DNA from: Exiguobacterium flavidum
Lineage (GTDB): Bacteria; Bacillota; Bacilli; Exiguobacteriales; Exiguobacteriaceae
DNA length: 64,000 nucleotides
Reading direction: 5' to 3'
Assembly: GCF_003344535.1 (NCBI RefSeq)
Contig: NZ_QPKS01000005.1
Span: forward strand, 168,067 to 232,066
A program made the position numbers and the translations under genes. The notes below the pieces were generated by a model. It had not been told where the DNA came from, did not search any database, and saw only the letters and a program-made list of their open reading frames with translations. Of the stretch, positions 16,533 through 26,569 are shown one piece after another (position 1 is the stretch's first letter; the number at the start of each line of letters is the position of its first letter).

Positions 16533-17108
16533 TCACCCTCTCTCCGCCAAGTCTTCGAGCGTCTTGATGCCTTCCCGCTCCCACGTCCGAAGGATCTGAT
16601 TGATGTATGTCATCTTCCGGACGTTATGGTACACAGCCTCCCGCAACGCTGCCAGGACGAGTTCTTCAGAGATGTGCTCGATCGTCAGCCACTGGATGAT
16701 CTGCTCCATCTGGAACGGTGACATCATCCCGAGCTCCCGTTCGAACGCCTGGAAGACGGATGGATTGATCGAGTCGAAGTTCGGCGATTCCTGCTCAGGT
16801 GGCGCGAGCAGCTTTTCATAGAGCGGTACGAGGGAATAACGTTCTGCTCCGTTGATGTTCTCCATCGCAAGCAGCCCCTTTTGAAGAAGGCCGAGTGTCG
16901 TCTCGATCGTCTCCGTCTCAGAAAGTCCGAGACGGTTGCTCAATTCATCAGGGGACGGCATTTCCACCCCTTCTGCCTTGCAGGCGAACAACTGGCAAAT
17001 CAAAGTGAATTCGACGAAACTGATGCCCAGACGTTTCGCCTCCGTGAAGAGACGCTTCGGCAGGACGACCGTTCCTTCCTCGAATACACGCAGTAATTGA
17101 TGTTCCAT
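16533..17108 (-). CDS. dnaD: DNA replication initiation protein DnaD
   Basis: A 191-residue protein with an N-terminal winged helix (through NRLGLSETETIETTLG) and a C-terminal DnaB_2/DnaD domain (QMEQIIQWLTIEHISEELVLAALREAV). DnaD helps load the replicative helicase at oriC and at restart sites. GAGGAA precedes the ATG. It lies about 80 bases after asnS. Confidence 0.92.
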   Translation of the reverse strand: MEHQLLRVFEEGTVVLPKRLFTEAKRLGISFVEFTLICQLFACKAEGVEMPSPDELSNRLGLSETETIETTLGLLQKGLLAMENINGAERYSLVPLYEKLLAPPEQESPNFDSINPSVFQAFERELGMMSPFQMEQIIQWLTIEHISEELVLAALREAVYHNVRKMTYINQILRTWEREGIKTLEDLAERG

Positions 17109-17154
17109 TGGAATTCCTCGATTCTTTCTTACTCATTCAGGTGATATACGACAA

Positions 17155-17181
17155 GTCGGCCCGACGCTAAGACGGGCCGAC
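17155..17181 (-). terminator. Hairpin between asnS and dnaD, weak terminator or processing element
   Basis: GTCGGCCCG pairs with CGGGCCGAC across the short asnS-dnaD gap, but no T run follows on the minus strand. It may attenuate rather than stop transcription. Confidence 0.45.
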
Positions 17182-17189
17182 AGTCATCG

Positions 17190-18497
17190 TTACGGATAGA
17201 GACGGTTGAGAAGACGCGGGAACGGGATCGTCTCGCGGACATGCTCGACCCCGGTGATCCAAGCGACGGTACGCTCTAGACCGAGTCCGAAGCCGCTATG
17301 TGGAACCGACCCGAATTTACGTGTCTCAAGATACCATTTGTATGCATCCGATTCATCCAAGTTGTGGGCGCGCATCTCCGTGAGGAGTTTTTCATAATCG
17401 TCCTCACGTTGCGAGCCACCGATGATCTCACCGTATCCTTCCGGTGCGATCAAATCATCACAAAGGACGAATCCTGGGTTTTCCGGATCTTCCTTCATAT
17501 AGAATGGCTTGATGTCCTTCGGCCAGTGCGTGATGAAGACCGGACGGGCATGCGCGTTCGCGATCGCCGTCTCATGCGGTGCACCGAAATCATCGCCGAA
17601 CTCGATATCGTCGAAGCCCTGCTCCTTCAGGAATTCGATTGCTTCCGTATAGCGGATGCGCGGGAACGGGGCTTCGATCTTCTCGAGTACGCTGAGATCG
17701 CGGCCGAGAAGCTCGAGCTCAGGACGGCAGTTCTTGAGCGCCGACTTGACGAGATGCGTCACGTAGTTCTCCTGTACTTGAAGGTTCATCTCATGATCGT
17801 AGAAGGCCATCTCAGGCTCCATCATCCAGAATTCAATCAAGTGACGGCGTGTCTTCGACTTCTCGGCACGGAACGTCGGCCCGAACGAGAAGACTTTGCC
17901 GAGTGCCATCGCAGCCGCTTCCATGTACAGCTGCCCTGATTGCGACAGGTATGCATCCTCTTCGAAGTATTTCGTATGGAACAATTCAGTCGTCCCTTCC
18001 GGAGCGCTTCCAGTCAGGATCGGCGGGTCGATTTTGACGAACCCTTCTTCGTTGAAGAACTCATAAGTCGCACGGATCAATTCATTACGGACGATCATGA
18101 CCGCATGCTGGCGTTTCGAACGTAGCCACAAGTGACGGTTGTCCATCAGGAAGTCGGTTCCGTGGGCTTTCGGTGTGATTGGATAGTCGATCGCCTCGTG
18201 GATGACCTCGATGTTCGAAATCTCCATCTCGTGGCCGAGCGCAGTTCGCCCGCCGTCTTCTTTGATGACACCAGTCACCCACATAGAAGTCTCTTGCGTC
18301 AAGCCCTTCGCTTTTTGGAACAGCTCTTCGCCTACAGCTTCTTTAACGACGACACCTTGCATGAAGCCGGAACCGTCACGGAGCTGAAGAAATGCGATCT
18401 TCCCGCTCGAACGCTTGTTGGCGAGCCAACAACCGATCGTGACCTCCTTGCCTGCATGCTTATGTACGTCTCTGATCGTTGATTTCACAATAGTCAT
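17190..18497 (-). CDS. asnS: Asparaginyl-tRNA synthetase
   Basis: A 435-residue class II synthetase. The N-terminal OB fold (residues of about 15-100, [17 protein letters not shown]) binds the anticodon. Motif 2 appears in the region [20 protein letters not shown] and motif 3 is [15 protein letters not shown] near the C-terminus. It charges tRNA-Asn with asparagine. The start ATG overlaps the aspB stop (ATGA), so it is coupled to aspB. No T-box leader was seen. Confidence 0.95.
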   Translation of the reverse strand: MTIVKSTIRDVHKHAGKEVTIGCWLANKRSSGKIAFLQLRDGSGFMQGVVVKEAVGEELFQKAKGLTQETSMWVTGVIKEDGGRTALGHEMEISNIEVIHEAIDYPITPKAHGTDFLMDNRHLWLRSKRQHAVMIVRNELIRATYEFFNEEGFVKIDPPILTGSAPEGTTELFHTKYFEEDAYLSQSGQLYMEAAAMALGKVFSFGPTFRAEKSKTRRHLIEFWMMEPEMAFYDHEMNLQVQENYVTHLVKSALKNCRPELELLGRDLSVLEKIEAPFPRIRYTEAIEFLKEQGFDDIEFGDDFGAPHETAIANAHARPVFITHWPKDIKPFYMKEDPENPGFVLCDDLIAPEGYGEIIGGSQREDDYEKLLTEMRAHNLDESDAYKWYLETRKFGSVPHSGFGLGLERTVAWITGVEHVRETIPFPRLLNRLYP

Positions 18498-19687
18498 CCT
18501 TTCTTGATTTCACTGCTTTTTCGCTTGATGAACGCTTCGATGCGATCAAGCGCTTCGAGCACACGCTCGGGGTTCGTCGCATAGGACAGACGGACGTAAT
18601 TCGGCGCGCCGAATCCGGATCCCGGAATCAAGGCGACCTTCGCTTCGTCAAGTACCGCCGTGCACCATTCGTCGACGGACGGATAACCGGACAATTCAGC
18701 CGCTTTCGTAGCATTCGGGAATAAGTAGAACGCTCCTTCTGGTTTCAGGCAAGTCAATCCCGGAACTTCTACGAGACGCACGTAGATGCGCTCGAGGCGT
18801 TCCTCGAACACCTTCCGCATCGCTTCTACCGGCTCGTCACCTGCAGCATATGCAGCGACGGATGCGGCCTGCGCGATCGAAGTCGGATTCGACGTGGAAT
18901 GGCTGGCGAGATTCGTCATCGCACCGATGATTTGCTTCGGACCGACAGCGTAACCGATTCTCCACCCTGTCATGGCATGGGATTTCGAGACGCCATTGAT
19001 GATGATCGTTCTGTCCCGCATATCAGGAAGTGTCGCGATCGAAATGTGCGTCGCGTTCCCGTAAAGCAACTTTTCATAGATTTCATCACTGATGACGAGG
19101 ATGTCGTTCGCCTTCGCGACTTCCGCGACCATACGCAGCTCTTCCTCCGTATAGACCATACCGGTCGGGTTCGACGGAGAATTGAGGATGAGGGCTTTCG
19201 TCTTTCCGGTGATTGCTGATTCGAGCAGTTGCCGCGTCAGCTTGAAGTTCGTCTCTTCCGTCGTCTCGACGATGACAGGGACGCCATCGCTCAACTTGAT
19301 CTGCTCCGGATAACTGACCCAGTATGGCGCGGGGACGATAACTTCCTCGCCCGGGTCGAGGATCGCTTGGAACAGCGTCGAAAGTGCGTGTTTCGCACCT
19401 GAAGCGACCATCACTTCATTTCGTTCGTACGTGAGACCGAGGTCACGGTTCGTCTTCTCGATGATCGCATCCTTGAGCGCGACCGTCCCGCCAGACGGCG
19501 TGTACTTCGTATCTCCGGCTTTTGCTGCCTCGAATGCTGCCTCGATGATGAAATCAGGCGTGTTGAAATCCGGTTCGCCAGCTCCGAGTCCGATGATGTC
19601 TTCTCCCTGTTCGCGAAGTTCCTTCGCTTTCGCAGTGATTGCGAGAGTCGTAGATGGGGCAAGTTGTCTAACACGTTTCGACAGCAT
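18494..19687 (-). CDS. aspB: Aspartate aminotransferase, class I PLP enzyme
   Basis: A 397-residue fold-type I aminotransferase. The Schiff-base lysine is in [16 protein letters not shown], the N-terminal substrate arm reads [14 protein letters not shown], and a late Arg in the NYVRLSYA segment binds the alpha-carboxylate. It interconverts aspartate and oxaloacetate, and its product feeds the neighbouring AsnRS pathway only indirectly. The start follows AAGGAGG by seven bases; ypmB is 12 bases upstream. Confidence 0.93.
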   Translation of the reverse strand: MLSKRVRQLAPSTTLAITAKAKELREQGEDIIGLGAGEPDFNTPDFIIEAAFEAAKAGDTKYTPSGGTVALKDAIIEKTNRDLGLTYERNEVMVASGAKHALSTLFQAILDPGEEVIVPAPYWVSYPEQIKLSDGVPVIVETTEETNFKLTRQLLESAITGKTKALILNSPSNPTGMVYTEEELRMVAEVAKANDILVISDEIYEKLLYGNATHISIATLPDMRDRTIIINGVSKSHAMTGWRIGYAVGPKQIIGAMTNLASHSTSNPTSIAQAASVAAYAAGDEPVEAMRKVFEERLERIYVRLVEVPGLTCLKPEGAFYLFPNATKAAELSGYPSVDEWCTAVLDEAKVALIPGSGFGAPNYVRLSYATNPERVLEALDRIEAFIKRKSSEIKKG

Positions 19688-19699
19688 GTCTCAGCCTCC

Positions 19700-20176
19700 T
19701 TAGTTGATGGTCAGCCGCTTAATCAGCGAGCCTTCCTGATACGTATAGTAGGAATAGTCATATCCAGAACCGTTCTGTGTCACGACCTCGACGAGGGCCC
19801 GGTTATCAAACCCGTACTTTACGGAAATGACCCGGCCGCCTGTCGCGGCACTCGCGTCTTCTGCGATCGTCTCGAGCGAAATCGCGTCTTCGACCGGTCT
19901 TGTCTCGATATCTCCATAGTCGAGTGGCACGAAAGCCCGTTGCGCTTTTCCGTCCTTCTCGAACCGGAAGACGGCATAGGCGTCCTCACCGCGGAAGATG
20001 CCTTCCGCCTTCACGTCGGACGGTGAGAGACTCGATTCAAGCCGTTCTCGCGCCTTGATGACCTGTTTGTCCTCCCGGTCCTTCGCCTCACCGACCGTCA
20101 TGGCATAGATGGCGCTCCCTGATCCGATGATGATCAAGATGAATGCGATCAGGGAGATGATCAGCTTTCCTCTCAT
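19700..20176 (-). CDS. ypmB: YpmB-like membrane-anchored protein (DUF5590/PepSY-like)
   Basis: A 158-residue protein with an N-terminal transmembrane helix (residues of about 5-25) and an extracellular domain carrying two PepSY-like repeats, seen at SDVKAEGIFRGEDAYAVFRF and VISVKYGFDNRALVEV. Position between ypmA and aspB matches B. subtilis. No ribosome-binding site of note precedes the ATG; it overlaps the ypmA stop (20173-20175) and is probably translated by coupling. Function unknown. Confidence 0.82.
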   Translation of the reverse strand: MRGKLIISLIAFILIIIGSGSAIYAMTVGEAKDREDKQVIKARERLESSLSPSDVKAEGIFRGEDAYAVFRFEKDGKAQRAFVPLDYGDIETRPVEDAISLETIAEDASAATGGRVISVKYGFDNRALVEVVTQNGSGYDYSYYTYQEGSLIKRLTIN

Positions 20177-20343
20177 GTGCGATAGATCGAGAAGACCATC
20201 TGTTCCTTATCCTTTGAATCGAGCGCAAGACCGAACAAAAGGTCCTGATCCTTGAGCGTGCGATTCAAAAGATCGACGATTTTGTATGTGTCTTCATGAC
20301 GCTCTACTTTGACGGTTGCAAGAGTCTCATATTTCTGTTCCAT
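20173..20343 (-). CDS. ypmA: YpmA-like small protein (DUF4264)
   Basis: A 56-residue protein, the same length as B. subtilis YpmA, beginning MEQKYETLATVKVERHEDTY and ending MVFSIYRT. A GGGAGG site lies nine bases upstream. It is the first gene of the ypmA-ypmB-aspB-asnS unit behind a good sigma-A promoter (20373-20402). Function unknown. Confidence 0.85.
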   Translation of the reverse strand: MEQKYETLATVKVERHEDTYKIVDLLNRTLKDQDLLFGLALDSKDKEQMVFSIYRT

Positions 20344-20372
20344 TACAGTCGTCCTCCCTTTTTTTCTTTTCT

Positions 20373-20402
20373 ATTATAATTCCATACCGCCTATTTTGAC
20401 AG
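20373..20402 (-). promoter_or_regulatory. Sigma-A promoter of the ypmA-ypmB-aspB-asnS unit
   Basis: On the minus strand CTGTCA, 18 bases, TATAAT, followed by an A-rich leader and the ypmA ribosome-binding site. The -10 box is perfect and the -35 box matches four of six. Confidence 0.65.
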
Positions 20403-20404
20403 AC

Positions 20405-23218
20405 TCAATTCTCTTCGTGCAAGAACAATTCAAGCTCTGCCGTCAATTCATCGAGCGGCTCCATCAGTACGGGTACTTTCGGCAGACTCGTGATGAACCT
20501 TTTTCCGTAACGCGTCGTCTCGATTCTGCGATCGAAGACGAAGACGACTCCACGGTCGCTCGTCGTCCGGATCAATCTTCCAAATCCCTGTTTGAAACGA
20601 ATGACGGCCTGTGGGAGGCTCAGCTCGAAGAACGATGATTTGCCTTCCGACTCGATCCGCTCCGCCCTCGCCTGTGTGACCGGCTGATCAGGAGGTGCGA
20701 ACGGCAGACGGACGATGACGAGGCAGCTCAAGTCGTCTCCCGGGATGTCTATTCCTTCCCAGAAGCTCGACGTGCCAAACAGCAGACAGGCATCGAGTTG
20801 CTTGAACTGTTTCATCAGACGCTGGCGAGAACCTTGTGTGACCCCCTGGGACAAGAGCGTAAAACGCTCAGGCAGCATCGCCTTCGTGGCATCATGCGTC
20901 TGGCGGAGCATCTCATTCGACGTGAATAACACGAGCATCCGTCCGTCCGTCACCTCGGCGATCTTGATGATCGCCTCTGCGATCGTCTCGGCGTAGACTT
21001 GCGGCGGGACATCCTTGACGAGTGGTAAATCCGTCGGGATCATCAAACGTGCCTTCTCCCCGTAGCTGAACGGGGACGGGACGACGAATCGCCGGACGTC
21101 GAGGTCCTCGAGCCCCAGCCGCTTCTCCATGAAGGTGAACTTCCCGGAGACGGTCAGGGTCGCAGACGTCAGTATGCATGTCCGCTTCTTGAACAGCTCC
21201 CGCTCGAGCTTATCCGAGATGTCGACCGGCTGCGTGTAGACACGCGTCAGTTTCCGGTTTTGAACGCTCGCCTCGATCCACGACACCGTGTCGTCGTGAG
21301 GTGCGAGCAACGTCTCGAAGATCGCAGTCTCGAGTTCGTCGAGTTGGGCGATGACCGCTTTCAGATCCGCTACGACCGTGCGTTCGCGATACGTCATATG
21401 TTCACGCCGGTCGCTGAACTGTTTATGGACGGCACGTATCGATTGGCGGAGTCGTCGAAGGGTCAACTCGACCCTTCGCGCGCCTTCCTGCACGGCCCGC
21501 AACCCATGATCAAGCCGGCGGAAGCGGATGCTCACCCGTCCTTCACGCCGTTCTTTCCGCGAAGCGACGTCAAGCGCGTAGGCTTGAACGATCATGAGCA
21601 GGTCGTCCGCCTCCTCGAGCAATTCACTGAGCGTCTCATCGATCGTCTCACTATATGCCTCGACTGTTTCGGAGATATCGAACTGGTCCGATAAGGCGAT
21701 CATCCGCTGATGAAGCTTTTTGTCACCTGAGAAGCCAAGCTGACGGAAAATACGGTCGAACGAATGTCCGTCGAGCATCAGACCGAAGTGATGGCTCGCC
21801 ACCTCCTCGATTTGATGGGCCTCATCAAGGATGAGCGGACAGCCTTTCGGCAGCACCCCTGCCTCATACTGGATGTCGCTGAACAGGAGGGCATGGTTCG
21901 TGACGATGATCGCCGCCTCCTTCGCACGGCGGACGGCCCGGTGAAAAAAGTCCCTGCTGAACCAGGGGTCGTATCTTCCAAGCTGCGATTGACCATCTGA
22001 CTGGATCAGTTGCTTGACGGAGATGTTACCTTGTGCGGCACCACCAGGGAGTGCGACCTCCTCCAAGTCACCTGTCGACGTCTGTGTGAGCCAGACGAGC
22101 AACATCGCCTTCGCGAGGACGAAGTTATAGGCGTCGTCGTTCTCACCAAGGAAAAATTCGAATTTGCGGAGGTCGATATAGTTGCTTCTGCCTTTCAGCA
22201 GGGCAATCTCGACCGGACTCTTGAACAGCTGGCGCAACAGCGGCAAGTCACGCTGGAGCAGCTGCTCCTGCAACTGAATCGTATGCGTGCTGACGATGAC
22301 AGGTACTTCATGCTCGAGCGAATAATGGGCGGCCGGCACGAGATAACCGAGTGATTTCCCGGTACCGGTCCCTGCTTCGACGAGCAGCGGCGTCTCCTGG
22401 TCGAGCGACTGATAGACGTGGCGCATCATCTCGAGTTGGCCGGTCCGTTCCTCATAGCCTTCGAACAGGCGCGGGAAGACTTCTTCGTTCAGACGGCTGA
22501 CGAACGGTCCGAACGCTTCTTCCTCCTCCCTGAACGTGATCTCCTCGAGCTCTTGTTCCTTCTTGAGAGCGATCTTCCGGTAGACGTCGTATCGATTCTC
22601 TTCCTTGATCCCGCGTTCGACAATCGCCTCATCGATCTCCTCGGTCAATTCACTGAACAGTTTCGGCTCGAGCCGTCTGATCTCCTTGAGCGTCGCGACG
22701 GGAAGCTCCTTCAGGCGTTCAAGAAGATAGACGAGCAGATCAGCAGTCGCTTCCGCGTCGCTTCCCGCTCGATGGGCTTCCGTATGATTCAACGCAAGTG
22801 TTTCCGTCAGATTCGAGAGGGAATGCCCGTCAGCGGTCGGGAGCAGGATTCGTGCCAACTCGACAGTATCGAGCACCGGGCCAGTATACGGAAGGTACCC
22901 TTCCTCCTCAAGCGCCTCGTTCAAGAAAGTCAGATCGAACTGGACGTTGTGGGCTACGAAAACGCCTCCGTCAAGGTGACTGAGGATCCGTGGCGCAAGC
23001 TCCGCGAAGGACTTCGCATCTTTGACATCCTCATCCTTGATACCGGTCAACTGACTGATGAAGGGCGGAATCGGCTGTGTCGGCCGGACGAACTCCGACA
23101 TCCGTTCCGTGACGGAGCCGCCTTCGACGACGGCGATCCCGATCTCGATCATCTCGTCTCCTGCCTTGATCGAGTGACCAGTCGTCTCTAGATCGATTAC
23201 TACATATTTTTTATCCAA
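20405..23218 (-). CDS. dinG: DinG-family helicase/exonuclease
   Basis: A 937-residue protein, near the B. subtilis length. The N-terminal DEDDh exonuclease begins KYVVIDLETTG (Asp9, Glu11) and ends with HRAGSDAEATADL. The XPD-like helicase part has Walker A EAGTGTGKSLGYL, the DEAH motif ILDEAHQIEEV and a late QGFGRLIRTTSDRG. The start is a TTG placed six bases after GGAGG; longer readings have no support. The region between Walker A and DEAH has no cysteine at all, so the [4Fe-4S] cluster of E. coli DinG is absent, as reported for the S. aureus protein. It lies downstream of panD. Confidence 0.9.
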   Translation of the reverse strand: MDKKYVVIDLETTGHSIKAGDEMIEIGIAVVEGGSVTERMSEFVRPTQPIPPFISQLTGIKDEDVKDAKSFAELAPRILSHLDGGVFVAHNVQFDLTFLNEALEEEGYLPYTGPVLDTVELARILLPTADGHSLSNLTETLALNHTEAHRAGSDAEATADLLVYLLERLKELPVATLKEIRRLEPKLFSELTEEIDEAIVERGIKEENRYDVYRKIALKKEQELEEITFREEEEAFGPFVSRLNEEVFPRLFEGYEERTGQLEMMRHVYQSLDQETPLLVEAGTGTGKSLGYLVPAAHYSLEHEVPVIVSTHTIQLQEQLLQRDLPLLRQLFKSPVEIALLKGRSNYIDLRKFEFFLGENDDAYNFVLAKAMLLVWLTQTSTGDLEEVALPGGAAQGNISVKQLIQSDGQSQLGRYDPWFSRDFFHRAVRRAKEAAIIVTNHALLFSDIQYEAGVLPKGCPLILDEAHQIEEVASHHFGLMLDGHSFDRIFRQLGFSGDKKLHQRMIALSDQFDISETVEAYSETIDETLSELLEEADDLLMIVQAYALDVASRKERREGRVSIRFRRLDHGLRAVQEGARRVELTLRRLRQSIRAVHKQFSDRREHMTYRERTVVADLKAVIAQLDELETAIFETLLAPHDDTVSWIEASVQNRKLTRVYTQPVDISDKLERELFKKRTCILTSATLTVSGKFTFMEKRLGLEDLDVRRFVVPSPFSYGEKARLMIPTDLPLVKDVPPQVYAETIAEAIIKIAEVTDGRMLVLFTSNEMLRQTHDATKAMLPERFTLLSQGVTQGSRQRLMKQFKQLDACLLFGTSSFWEGIDIPGDDLSCLVIVRLPFAPPDQPVTQARAERIESEGKSSFFELSLPQAVIRFKQGFGRLIRTTSDRGVVFVFDRRIETTRYGKRFITSLPKVPVLMEPLDELTAELELFLHEEN

Positions 23219-23277
23219 ACCATTCCTCCACCTTTGCCAATCCTTGCGAAACGCAAGGCATCTCTCTGTCCATCTTA

Positions 23278-23312
23278 TCAAAAAAGTGACCCGAAATGCG
23301 ATTCGGGTCACT
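23278..23312 (-). terminator. Terminator of the panBCD operon
   Basis: On the minus strand AGTGACCCGAA / TTCGGGTCACT is followed by TTTTTTG. It ends the pan operon just before dinG. Confidence 0.88.
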
Positions 23313-23317
23313 GAAAG

Positions 23318-23701
23318 TCAGAGAATGGTATGCGCAATCTCTTGCGAGAGCATCTGCTTGATATTGTTTTCCTCGTCAAGGACGGCTACCTTAGGGACAT
23401 GGTGTGGAATTTCCTCTGTCGAAAGCTGCGCATAAGCCATGATGATGACCTCGTCGCCGACTTGGAAATGCCGTGCGGCTGCGCCGTTCAGACAGATGAC
23501 ACCCGAACCTCGCGCCCCTTTGATGGCGTATGTCTCGATCCGGGCGCCGTTCTGATTGTTCGTCACCTGGACCTTCTCGTTCTCTAGGATACCGACAGCA
23601 TCGAGCAGGTCCTCATCGATCGTGATCGAACCGACGTAATGAAGGTTCGCCTCCGTGACGCGTGCCTTGTGTAATTTTGCATGCATGAATGTACGGTACA
23701 T
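23318..23701 (-). CDS. panD: Aspartate 1-decarboxylase precursor
   Basis: A 127-residue precursor that makes beta-alanine from aspartate. It self-cleaves between Gly24 and Ser25 (HYVGS), generating the pyruvoyl group on Ser25; the [18 protein letters not shown] and [13 protein letters not shown] motifs are typical. I chose the ATG at 23701, giving MYRT as in B. subtilis; an ATG two codons earlier overlaps the panC stop as ATGA and is a possible alternative. Third gene of panB-panC-panD. Confidence 0.95.
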   Translation of the reverse strand: MYRTFMHAKLHKARVTEANLHYVGSITIDEDLLDAVGILENEKVQVTNNQNGARIETYAIKGARGSGVICLNGAAARHFQVGDEVIIMAYAQLSTEEIPHHVPKVAVLDEENNIKQMLSQEIAHTIL

Positions 23702-23703
23702 GT

Positions 23704-24537
23704 TCATGCTCCTCTCGTGTAAAGTAAGTTATCGATCAATCGTGCGCCGCTGAAATGGACGGCGACCGCAAGCAATATCGTCTTCGTATCCTCGCTCACT
23801 GCTTTCAGGGAAGGATAATCGACCGCTTCGACGTAATCGATCGTCGTACCCGCAATCCGGGCAAGACGCCCTCTCGTCTCTTCGACGACTTCAAGCACAC
23901 CTTTTCCTGAGGCGAACATCCCGTTCGCATGCAGCAATGCCTGTTGGATGAGCGGCGCTTCTCTGCGCTCCGTCTCCGTAAGATACACATTCCGTGATGA
24001 CTTGGCAAGGCCGTCCTCCTCCCGGATGATCGGACAGCGGACGATCTCGACCGGGACGAAATAATCTCGGACGTATCCTTCGATCAAGGCGAGCTGTTGC
24101 GCGTCCTTCAGTCCGAAATAGGCGCGTGCGGGACGCACGATGTTGAACAGCTTGCTGACCACCGTCAGCACACCGTCGAAGTGGCCTGGCCGCGATGCAC
24201 CGCACAGGACGTCATCGCCGGTCCGGACACTTACACGCGCCATGTCATACGGGTACATCGTCTCGGTCGTCGGGAAGAAGAGATAGTCGACGCCGGCGGA
24301 ACGCGCAATCGCCTGATCCCGTTCCGCATCCCGCGGATACCGGTCCAGATCCTCATTCGGTCCGAACTGCGTCGGGTTGACGAAGATGCTCAACACGACG
24401 ATGTCGTTCTCAGCCCGGGCACGCTCTAGCAGGCTCTCGTGTCCTTCATGCAGATAACCCATCGTCGGGACGAACCCGATCGAGGTCTCCCCCCTCAGTG
24501 CGTCCTGCAAATCGGAAATCCGTTCAATGATCTGCAT
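23704..24537 (-). CDS. panC: Pantothenate synthetase
   Basis: A 277-residue ATP-dependent ligase joining pantoate and beta-alanine. Motifs include [15 protein letters not shown] (a HIGH-like nucleotidyl transfer signature) and the [12 protein letters not shown] segment. The start [11 protein letters not shown] follows GGAGGGA by six bases, and its first 14 bases overlap the end of panB in another frame. Confidence 0.95.
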   Translation of the reverse strand: MQIIERISDLQDALRGETSIGFVPTMGYLHEGHESLLERARAENDIVVLSIFVNPTQFGPNEDLDRYPRDAERDQAIARSAGVDYLFFPTTETMYPYDMARVSVRTGDDVLCGASRPGHFDGVLTVVSKLFNIVRPARAYFGLKDAQQLALIEGYVRDYFVPVEIVRCPIIREEDGLAKSSRNVYLTETERREAPLIQQALLHANGMFASGKGVLEVVEETRGRLARIAGTTIDYVEAVDYPSLKAVSEDTKTILLAVAVHFSGARLIDNLLYTRGA

Positions 24538-25372
24538 TTTTGTTCCCTCCATATAAGGAGTCGATCAATTCCTCATCCATCGTGAACGTATGCGCCGTCG
24601 TCGGAAACGCACCAGATTTCACTTCCGAGACGTAAGCCGCGATCGCCTCGGTCCCGGACGTGTTCCAGTCCGTATAAGGTTTGACGAATTTAGGGAGACG
24701 GCCGACCCCGTATTGAAGGATATCGTGATAGACGAGCACTTGACCGTCGACATCCGCCCCAGCCCCGATTCCGATCACCGGAATCGAAAGCAGCTCCGCG
24801 ACTCGTTCCGCCAGCTGACGCGGCACCGCTTCAAGCACGAGCAGCTTAGCTCCCGCCTGTTCCGCTGCCAGACTATCGGCAATCAGCCGCTCAGCCGCTT
24901 CGAGTGACTTCCCTTGAACCTTGAAGCCTTCGAGCACCCCGACCGATTGCGGTGTCAATCCGAGGTGCGCGACACAAGGCATGCCAGCATCGGTCAGACG
25001 CCGGATCGTCGACAGGATCTCCCCTGCTCCCTCGAGCTTGATCGCGTCTGCCCCAGCTTCCTGGAAGAGACGGGCTGCGGCTTCAAGCGTGCGATCGAAC
25101 GAACCGTGATAGCTCGCGAACGGCATGTCGATGATGACGAAAGTCGCCGGTGCGCCACGTCTGACTGCCTTTCCGTGATGGATCATGTCCTCGATCGTGA
25201 CGGCGATCGTCGAATCATATCCGAGGATGACGTTCCCGAGCGAATCCCCGACGAGGATCATCTCGACGCCTGCCGCCTCGGCAAGCTTCGCCGATGGATA
25301 GTCGTAAGCCGTCAACATGACGAGCTTTTCTCCTGCTAGTTGTTTCTTCAACAGTGGTGTGATCGTGTGCAT
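24524..25372 (-). CDS. panB: 3-methyl-2-oxobutanoate hydroxymethyltransferase
   Basis: A 282-residue enzyme that transfers a hydroxymethyl group from methylene-THF to ketoisovalerate, forming ketopantoate. Motifs [35 protein letters not shown] and the Mg-binding KLEGAGE region match PanB. It is the first pan gene, behind a roughly 195-base leader with a terminator-like hairpin (25411-25451). Confidence 0.95.
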   Translation of the reverse strand: MHTITPLLKKQLAGEKLVMLTAYDYPSAKLAEAAGVEMILVGDSLGNVILGYDSTIAVTIEDMIHHGKAVRRGAPATFVIIDMPFASYHGSFDRTLEAAARLFQEAGADAIKLEGAGEILSTIRRLTDAGMPCVAHLGLTPQSVGVLEGFKVQGKSLEAAERLIADSLAAEQAGAKLLVLEAVPRQLAERVAELLSIPVIGIGAGADVDGQVLVYHDILQYGVGRLPKFVKPYTDWNTSGTEAIAAYVSEVKSGAFPTTAHTFTMDEELIDSLYGGNKNADH

Positions 25373-25410
25373 GAAAATCTCCCCTTTTCAATTGAGAGGA
25401 CAAAAGGAAA

Positions 25411-25451
25411 ACGCCATTCTCCCCTAAAAAACGACATAGGAAAGAAGGCGT
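25411..25451 (-). terminator. Terminator-like hairpin in the panB leader (possible attenuator)
   Basis: On the minus strand ACGCC-TTCT-CCT pairs with AGG-AGAA-GGCGT with small bulges, and TTTTCCTTTTG follows. It lies between the panB promoter and the panB start, where a plain terminator would silence the operon. Confidence 0.45.
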
Positions 25452-25572
25452 GGATGAGTGCAAATGAAACGTCCTTCTGTCCCTGTCCTGTTCGGATCAA
25501 GGCAGGCAAACAACTTGATGAACGCAAGCCTTCTACCGGTACCGCTCATGAACGATGCCGTCCGGTAACTTC

Positions 25573-25601
25573 AGTATACTCCCTGTCCTTAACGTTCGCA
25601 A
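25573..25601 (-). promoter_or_regulatory. Sigma-A promoter of panBCD
   Basis: On the minus strand TTGCGA, 17 bases, TATACT. Four of six and five of six matches with ideal spacing. It starts just past the birA stop codon, giving a leader of about 195 bases. Confidence 0.7.
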
Positions 25602-25606
25602 ATGGG

Positions 25607-26569
25607 TCAGCTCCAATAAACGAGTTCGGCTGAATGGAATTCTTCCATCCCCTGCTCGGTCTCGATCAGGAGGGTTCCATCGCTCGTGATTCCGCGCAAG
25701 ATTCCAGTCAGCACGCGCTCCCTGGTCCGTAGCGTCACGAGCTCGTCCTTCCTGTCCGCGAGTCGCAGGAAACGTTCGACGAACGGAGCGAATCCGTGCC
25801 CGAGCCACTCTGTGTACATCGATTCGAACGTATTGAGAAAACGAGCGACGATCTCTGCTCGCTTATATTCACTACCGGTCAAGGATTTGAGCGAAGTCGC
25901 CCGACTACTGATCTCGGGCGGGAAGGTGCCATGATTGACGTTCACCCCGATTCCGATGATGATCGAACCGATCCGGTCCGCCTCCGCCTGCATCTCGGTC
26001 AGGATACCGGCGAGTTTCTTGCCACTTACGAGAATATCATTCGGCCATTTGATTCTCGCCTCGACCAATGGACCGAGCGATTCAGCAAGTGCGATACCTG
26101 CAAGGATCGTCAGCTGCCCTGCTGTCTGAATCGGAACGTCCGGGCGCAAAATCAGACTCATTGCGACGCCTTTCCCCTTCTCTTCAAGCCATTTTCGTCC
26201 GAGCTGTCCCCGTCCCTGCGTCTGATGATCACATAGGACGAGCGTTCCCTCACTAACTTCGAGTTGAGCGAGTTCGTGTGCGATCCGTTGCGTCGTCTCC
26301 GTTTCTTCGTGGTGTACGACGTTGCGTCCGAGCGACTTCGTCCGCAGGAGCGGGAGCAGGTTCGCCCCGAATAATCGATCGCCATCGTCGAGCAGGAGAT
26401 ATCCGGTCTTCTTGTTCGCATCGATCTCGTAGCCGTCTTTTCGCAATTGATCGATTTGTTTCCAAATAGCGGTACGTGAAATATTCAAGGAGTCCGCCAA
26501 TTCCTGTCCTGATATCCGTTCTTTCCTGAGCAGTTGCGAGAGAATCAGTTCTTTCGTCGTTCTTTCCAC
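25607..26569 (-). CDS. birA: Biotin--protein ligase / biotin repressor BirA
   Basis: A 320-residue bifunctional protein. The N-terminal winged helix (ISGQELADSLNISRTAIWKQ) binds biotin operators; the catalytic domain has QTQGRGQLGRKW and the KWPNDILVSGKKLAGIL motif. It biotinylates carboxylases such as acetyl-CoA carboxylase. The start is GTG after GGAGG, and it overlaps the 3' end of cca by 25 bases. Confidence 0.94.
   Translation of the reverse strand: MERTTKELILSQLLRKERISGQELADSLNISRTAIWKQIDQLRKDGYEIDANKKTGYLLLDDGDRLFGANLLPLLRTKSLGRNVVHHEETETTQRIAHELAQLEVSEGTLVLCDHQTQGRGQLGRKWLEEKGKGVAMSLILRPDVPIQTAGQLTILAGIALAESLGPLVEARIKWPNDILVSGKKLAGILTEMQAEADRIGSIIIGIGVNVNHGTFPPEISSRATSLKSLTGSEYKRAEIVARFLNTFESMYTEWLGHGFAPFVERFLRLADRKDELVTLRTRERVLTGILRGITSDGTLLIETEQGMEEFHSAELVYWS

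Noticed and set aside
17109..20404. T-box leader for asnS or aspB
   Set aside because: asnS starts within the aspB stop and the ypmA leader is too short; no specifier-loop or T-box sequence is visible.
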